From assembly GCA_023249835.1 (NCBI GenBank), contig JAHFBY010000108.1:1-6436 (forward strand): a stretch of 6,436 nt of DNA, given 5' to 3'. Origin of the DNA: Elusimicrobiota bacterium (lineage in GTDB: Bacteria; Elusimicrobiota; Elusimicrobia; 2-02-FULL-39-32). Below the pieces are notes generated by a model. That model saw only the letters and a program-made list of their open reading frames with translations. It had not been told where the DNA came from and did no database searches. Positions 5,271 to 6,436 of this stretch are shown here, piece after piece. Numbering within the stretch: position 1 is the stretch's first letter; the number at the start of each line of letters is the position of its first letter. Both the position numbers and the translations under genes were made by a program.

Positions 5271-6436
5271 ATGTTCAAGATTCTGCTCGCGGGTGAAAAA
5301 CGCTTCCTTGACCACTTGACGCCGCTCGCCAAATCTTGCGGCGCAGATATTTTAACCGCATCTTCCTTTCGTGACGCAGTGTCCGCAAACGTCGCGCAAA
5401 AACCAGGCTTGATCGTGACTCAAGAACGTTTTGCGGACGGTTCAGCCGAAGAGTTGATCTTGCAAGTTAAGCGGGATTCCCCTGCGGTTTTAGTGATCCT
5501 TGCGCTAGCGCAAAGGGATGTTGATCAGGCGTTGCGTTGGATGGAGTGCGGCGCTTATGAATGTTTATATGAGCCGATCCAGGCTCGGGAAGTAAAAGTG
5601 GTGCTGGGCGGCGCTATTCGCACTCAGACCGGCACTTTTTTTGCCGGAGAAAAAAAGCAATTTCCGCGTTTACCCAATTTTCTTTCTTTAAAATTCTTAA
5701 GCGTTGTTTTAGCTTTTGTCACGGTTGGGTTGCTATTGGTGTGGGGAGTAAAAGTTTTACAAGACCGTCCGTCAAAGTCGCAAAGTCCGCAACTGCAGGA
5801 GTTGCCGCTCAGTTTTCGTTTGCCTTATCAGAACCCAACGGGTATTGCTTGGGATGGCCGCTATCTTTGGGTTGCGGATTGGTCTGTTCAGACCATATAT
5901 AAACATGAAGTTAATAGCGCTTTGAGTTTAAAGCAATATTTTCCAATGTCTGGAATTCCAATCATGAGCTTGGCCGTGGGCAAGGACTGCTTGTGGACGG
6001 TTGGTCAAGACCGCCGCATCCGCAAACATTTAATCGACGGAAAGTTAACGATGGCGGCGATCTTTGAGGTCCCCAATGTCGCGCCCAGCGCGATCGCTTG
6101 GGACGGACGCTACTTGTGGACTTGCGACGCTGAATCCAGAAACATTTACAAGCATTTAGCAGACGATAAGCTTACGGTAGTGGCGACCTATAATTATCCG
6201 GGAAAAAATCCAGTGGGCATGGCTTGGATAGGAAAGGACCTTTGGATTGCGGATGAAGATTCTGGGCGCTTATTTCGTTTGAGTTATAATGACGAAGTTT
6301 TTACTTTTATGGGCAACCCTCAGCCCGGAGTGCATATGCCCGGAACCAATAAACTTTCCGGGCTCTGTTTTGACGGCCAGAACTTTTGGACTGTTTCCGA
6401 AGGGTCCGGTCTAATTTTTCGGCATAAGATGTCCGA
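5271..6436 (+). CDS. Pseudo-receiver, single TM helix and extracytoplasmic beta-propeller; 3' end outside window
   Basis: An open frame of 388 codons from ATG at 5271 to the right edge, so the C-terminus is missing. Residues 1-117 have the strand/helix rhythm of a CheY-like receiver (strands KILLAG, ADILTA, GLIVTQ, AVLVILAL and ECLYEP; the GAYECLYEPI segment matches the GAxDYLxKP pattern). The catalytic residues are missing: the acidic pair is G8-E9, the phospho-acceptor position is about T50, the Thr/Ser position is Ala, and the conserved Lys is E101. It should therefore not be phosphorylated in the usual way. Residues 139-161 form one transmembrane helix, putting the receiver in the cytoplasm and the rest outside. 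From residue 186 there are five repeats of 41-48 residues with motifs such as GIAWDGRYLWVAD, starting at 191, 233, 274, 316 and 364, resembling SGL/NHL/YncE-type beta-propeller blades. The ligand is unknown. There is no Shine-Dalgarno site, and a promoter lies directly upstream. Function inferred only: signal sensing or a scaffold across the membrane. Confidence 0.85.
   Translation, partial: MFKILLAGEKRFLDHLTPLAKSCGADILTASSFRDAVSANVAQKPGLIVTQERFADGSAEELILQVKRDSPAVLVILALAQRDVDQALRWMECGAYECLYEPIQAREVKVVLGGAIRTQTGTFFAGEKKQFPRLPNFLSLKFLSVVLAFVTVGLLLVWGVKVLQDRPSKSQSPQLQELPLSFRLPYQNPTGIAWDGRYLWVADWSVQTIYKHEVNSALSLKQYFPMSGIPIMSLAVGKDCLWTVGQDRRIRKHLIDGKLTMAAIFEVPNVAPSAIAWDGRYLWTCDAESRNIYKHLADDKLTVVATYNYPGKNPVGMAWIGKDLWIADEDSGRLFRLSYNDEVFTFMGNPQPGVHMPGTNKLSGLCFDGQNFWTVSEGSGLIFRHKMS

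Noticed and set aside
5271..5620. Calling the plus-strand gene a functional response regulator
   Set aside because: The phospho-acceptor Asp, acidic pair and Lys are all replaced, and no DNA-binding output domain follows.

Overview
The window is about 6.4 kb of chromosome-like bacterial DNA of moderate GC. It contains no rRNA, tRNA, insertion sequence, CRISPR array or phage gene. A leader-bearing lipobox-free secreted protein, a FlgO/CsgG-like secreted protein with a TPR-like tail, and a membrane-tethered pseudo-receiver/propeller protein suggest an uncultured, probably Gram-negative (two-membrane) bacterium. Candidates are lineages such as Omnitrophota or Elusimicrobiota, but that placement is a weak inference from gene style, not from a marker gene. 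Clear Shine-Dalgarno sites are scarce.

Layout. Everything left of about 5.2 kb is on the minus strand. Read in transcription order (right to left), a strong promoter at 5241-5213 serves folK (5203-4646), panB (4608-3799), a membrane-anchored alpha/beta hydrolase (3784-2918), a Rieske [2Fe-2S] ferredoxin (2939-2613, overlapping the hydrolase), a membrane-anchored protein built almost entirely of 14 DnaJ-type CxxC zinc-finger motifs (2583-1792), and a FlgO-like/TPR secreted protein (1791-619). The gaps are 37, 14, -22, 29 and 0 bases, so this looks like a single operon. A 111-base gap then holds a second good promoter for an unrecognised secreted protein (start 507) that runs off the left edge. 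To the right of 5.27 kb a plus-strand gene runs off the right edge. It encodes a degenerate response-regulator receiver, one transmembrane helix and an extracytoplasmic five-or-more-repeat beta-propeller.

How it may work together. FolK makes a folate precursor, and PanB uses 5,10-methylene-tetrahydrofolate to make ketopantoate, so the first two genes are metabolically linked. The hydrolase and Rieske protein are probably translationally coupled, but their substrate is unknown. The zinc-finger array and the FlgO-like protein abut exactly and both appear to be exported, so they may serve an envelope function.

Most unusual points: (1) the folK promoter and the promoter of the pseudo-receiver gene face away from each other and use virtually the same base pairs as their -35 boxes, with both predicted transcripts starting at or within a few bases of the start codon (leaderless); (2) the pseudo-receiver/TM/propeller architecture; (3) the stand-alone, 28-cysteine DnaJ-type zinc-finger array without a J domain.
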